Positions 21,757 through 23,703 of a DNA stretch of 23,703 bases are shown piece by piece. Both the position numbers and the translations under genes were made by a program. Below the pieces are notes generated by a model. The model did not search any database and was not told where the DNA came from. It was given only the letters and a program-made list of their open reading frames with translations. This stretch comes from RGIG8745 sp045576655. GTDB lineage: Bacteria; Bacteroidota; Bacteroidia; Bacteroidales; Bacteroidaceae. Position 1 is the stretch's first letter; every line of letters begins with the position of its first letter. The DNA lies in the NCBI GenBank assembly GCA_045576655.1, contig JAZNGW010000047.1, positions 1 through 23,703 of the forward strand. The letters run 5' to 3'.

Positions 21757-22542
21757 ATGAAAATATGGGAAATAGTTGGTGCCCTTGAAGAGTTTGCACC
21801 TCTGTCCCTGCAAGACAGCTATGACAATGCCGGATTGCAGATTGGATTAACAGAGGACGCTAAAGCTACAGGGGCTTTATTGTGTCTTGATGTGACTGAA
21901 GACGTCATTGACGAAGCTATCAGTAAGGGTTGTAACATGGTGATAAGTCATCACCCACTACTGTTCCGTCCGTGCAAGTCAATAACTGGCGCAGATTACA
22001 TTGAGCGTTGCGTGATCAAGGCAATCAAGAGCGACATAGCCATTTATTCGGCGCACACAAATCTGGACAACGCCAAAGACGGCGTAAACTACAAAATAGC
22101 TCACAAATTAGGACTGACAAACATTGAAGTACTAGACCCTAAGAGCGACAAAGATGGAGCAGGAGCTGGGATTGTAGGACATTTGGACGAACCGATGGAC
22201 AAGGAAGGCTTTATCGCCCACGTCAAGGAAGTATTCGATGCAGAATGCATACGTTTCAACTCCTGGACTGGCGAGAAAGTGAACCGCGTCGCTTTATGTG
22301 GAGGAGCCGGTGCATTTCTTATTGGCAAGGCTATTGCAGCAGATGCAGATGCATTTCTGACTGGAGAAATAGGATATCACAGATTCTTCGGACACGAAAA
22401 TGAACTTCTACTGATTGAGCTCGGACACTTCGAAAGCGAACAGTACACACTGGAAATTCTGAGAGAAATAATAGAAAAAGTTGCCCCGCAACTGCCTGTC
22501 TACGAAACAGAAGTGGAGACCAATCCTATAAATTATATTTAA
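21757..22542 (+). CDS. Nif3-like dinuclear metal centre protein
   Basis: 261 residues: the short form of the family (longer bacterial relatives carry an inserted middle domain). Metal-binding motifs are present: SHHPLLF (H65, H66), YSAHTNLDNAKDG (H100, D104) and GHFESE (H224, E228). The closing motif GGAGAFLIGKAIAADADAFLTGEIGYH is also typical. The family is annotated as GTP cyclohydrolase I type 2 on limited evidence; its cellular role is unclear. It lies 12 bp before the zinc-ribbon gene, and this gene pair is conserved in many bacteria. Confidence 0.93.
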   Translation: MKIWEIVGALEEFAPLSLQDSYDNAGLQIGLTEDAKATGALLCLDVTEDVIDEAISKGCNMVISHHPLLFRPCKSITGADYIERCVIKAIKSDIAIYSAHTNLDNAKDGVNYKIAHKLGLTNIEVLDPKSDKDGAGAGIVGHLDEPMDKEGFIAHVKEVFDAECIRFNSWTGEKVNRVALCGGAGAFLIGKAIAADADAFLTGEIGYHRFFGHENELLLIELGHFESEQYTLEILREIIEKVAPQLPVYETEVETNPINYI

Positions 22543-22554
22543 AACAAAATAGTT

Positions 22555-23397
22555 ATGGCTAAGAAAAAAGAAACCCCTGCGGACATGTCTGTGGAAACTA
22601 AGTTGAAATCACTTTATCAACTACAGACAATGTTGTCTGAAATTGACAAAATCCGTATTTTGCGTGGAGAACTTCCTCTTGAAGTTGAAGACCTCGAAGA
22701 CGAAATCGAAGGTTTGAAAACTCGTATCGAAAACACAAATGAAGAAATAAAGGATTTACGTGCTCGTATCAACGAACTCAAGACTAAGATCGAACTCGCT
22801 AACGAAAAGCTTAACGGATACAAATCACAACTTGACAACGTACGCAACAACCGCGAATACGACCTCTTGAACAAGGAAATTGAGTTCCAAACTCTCGAAA
22901 TCGAACTCTGCAACAAGAGAATCAACGAGGCTCAGACTGCAGAAAAGAACAAGGAAGAACTCATCCAGCGCAGCCAAGTAACTTTGGAAGAGCGTTCTCA
23001 AGACCTCGAAGTTAAAAAGAACGAGCTTGACGAAATAGTAACTGAAACAAAAGCAGAAGAAGAAAAACTTCGTGAAAGAGCAAAATCTCTGGAAATGACA
23101 ATCGAACCACGTCTGCTTACAGCATTCAAGCGCATTCGCAAGAATAGTCGCAACGGTTTAGGAATCGTATACGTGCAGCGCGATGCTTGCGGCGGTTGCT
23201 TCGCAAAAATCCCGCCACAGCGCCAGTTGGACGTTCGTATGCGCAAGAAGGTAATCGTTTGCGAATACTGCGGACGCATCCTCATCGACCCAGAATTGGC
23301 TGGTGTAAAGGCAGCAAACCAAGCAGAGGAAAAGGGCACAAAGCGTCGCCGTTCAATCCGCAAGAAGGATAACGAAGTTCCTGCAGACGAGGATTAA
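22555..23397 (+). CDS. Coiled-coil protein with C4 zinc ribbon
   Basis: 280 residues. Residues ~15-185 form a long charged coiled coil; a zinc ribbon follows with C212/C215 (DACGGCFAKIP) and C236/C239 (VCEYCGRILID), which matches the zf-RING_7 C4-type family. The tail is basic, then acidic (KGTKRRRSIRKK ... PADED). Members of this family pair with nif3 genes; an involvement in RNA or ribosome-related steps has been proposed for relatives, but nothing in this sequence proves it. It is strongly charged and soluble, with no signal peptide. Confidence 0.9.
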   Translation: MAKKKETPADMSVETKLKSLYQLQTMLSEIDKIRILRGELPLEVEDLEDEIEGLKTRIENTNEEIKDLRARINELKTKIELANEKLNGYKSQLDNVRNNREYDLLNKEIEFQTLEIELCNKRINEAQTAEKNKEELIQRSQVTLEERSQDLEVKKNELDEIVTETKAEEEKLRERAKSLEMTIEPRLLTAFKRIRKNSRNGLGIVYVQRDACGGCFAKIPPQRQLDVRMRKKVIVCEYCGRILIDPELAGVKAANQAEEKGTKRRRSIRKKDNEVPADED

Positions 23398-23423
23398 TAA
23401 ACAAACAGCAACGAACACAATAG

Positions 23424-23454
23424 AAAAGCGTCAGAACACAGTCTGGCGCTTTTT
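23424..23454 (+). terminator. Intrinsic terminator after the zinc-ribbon gene
   Basis: Stem aaaagcgtcaga with tctggcgctttt (12 bp with one wobble, short loop) followed by more T. It ends the nif3 / zinc-ribbon operon. Confidence 0.85.
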
Positions 23455-23569
23455 ATTTTCCATAAAATAATGCAAGTCCATTAATTCTAAATCAAAAGAC
23501 GCATGGATTTTTGGGTTGTTTCTTTGAAAATTACTCCCCTACGATTCCCACCAAAATGTCACAAACAAT

Positions 23570-23593
23570 AAAGGCACCCTAATGGATGCCTTT
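23570..23593 (-). terminator. Intrinsic terminator after tRNA-Ser
   Basis: Minus-strand stem AAAGGCATCC with GGGTGCCTTT (10 bp with one wobble, 4-nt loop) followed by ATTGTTTG. It starts 6 bp after the tRNA end. The stretch between 23455 and 23569 shows nothing else. Confidence 0.7.
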
Positions 23594-23599
23594 TCTTGC

Positions 23600-23683
23600 G
23601 GAGAGGGAGGGATTCGAACCCCCGGTACCTCTCAGTACGTCGGTTTTCAAGACCGGTGCAATCGACCACTCTGCCACCTCTCC
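23600..23683 (-). tRNA. tRNA-Ser (anticodon TGA)
   Basis: 84-nt class II tRNA on the minus strand with acceptor ggagagg/cctctcc (minus-strand reading ggagagg ... cctctcc), D-arm gcagagtggtcgattgc, anticodon loop ctTGAaa, a long variable arm (cgtactgagaggtacc) and T-arm ggggttcgaatcccc. CCA is not encoded. It decodes UCA. Confidence 0.95.
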
Positions 23684-23703
23684 TAAATGTACGCCCTCAG
23701 GGA

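Overview
The window looks like a piece of a Bacteroidales chromosome, most likely Prevotella or a close relative. The evidence is: promoter -7 boxes of the Bacteroidetes form TAnnTTTG (usually TAACTTTG or TATATTTG) in front of most transcription units; AT-rich leaders without Shine-Dalgarno sites; secreted proteins with C-terminal tails resembling type IX secretion sorting domains; a PorT-like barrel; a GH92 mannosidase; and the double 'VDLGLPSG' domain common in Bacteroidales surface proteins. Species cannot be fixed from the sequence alone.

Layout. 1-1601: extragenic palindromes, one of them interrupted by a complete IS4-family element (200-1585) with 27-bp terminal inverted repeats. 1694-4443: a promoter, a long structured leader that looks like a transcription attenuator, and a two-gene operon of secreted proteins ending in a terminator. 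4491-6385: an AAA_14/DUF4143-type ATPase gene sandwiched between two ~155-bp copies of the 3' end of the neighbouring dcp gene, which suggests acquisition by recombination. 6340-8442: dcp, an M3-family peptidyl-dipeptidase lipoprotein. 8670-9946: a two-gene operon (PEGA protein plus a secreted beta-rich protein) with a ~340-nt leader that again combines a long rod-like hairpin with an overlapping terminator. 10584-10693: five tandem 22-bp units ahead of a GH92 lipoprotein gene (10807-13089). 13145-13516: tRNA-Gly(CCC) and, upstream of it on the same strand, a candidate ~240-nt non-coding RNA with its own promoter. 13517-18878: a tight five-gene minus-strand envelope operon (LysM/periplasmic-binding protein, PorT-like barrel, ABC ATPase, NlpC/P60 lipoprotein, M6 metalloprotease with sorting tail). 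19015-23397: plus-strand housekeeping genes (a Bacteroidales protein of unknown function, YraN, a FetA/FetB-type ABC transporter, Nif3-like protein, zinc-ribbon coiled-coil protein), then tRNA-Ser(UGA).

Most genes concern the cell envelope, protein secretion or peptide and glycan breakdown. The most notable non-coding content is the pair of leaders at 1909-2064 and 10033-10175. In each, a long hairpin and an intrinsic terminator compete for the same bases upstream of secreted-protein genes. Neither could be assigned to a known riboswitch class by eye. All statements rest on reading the sequence; no database search was run.
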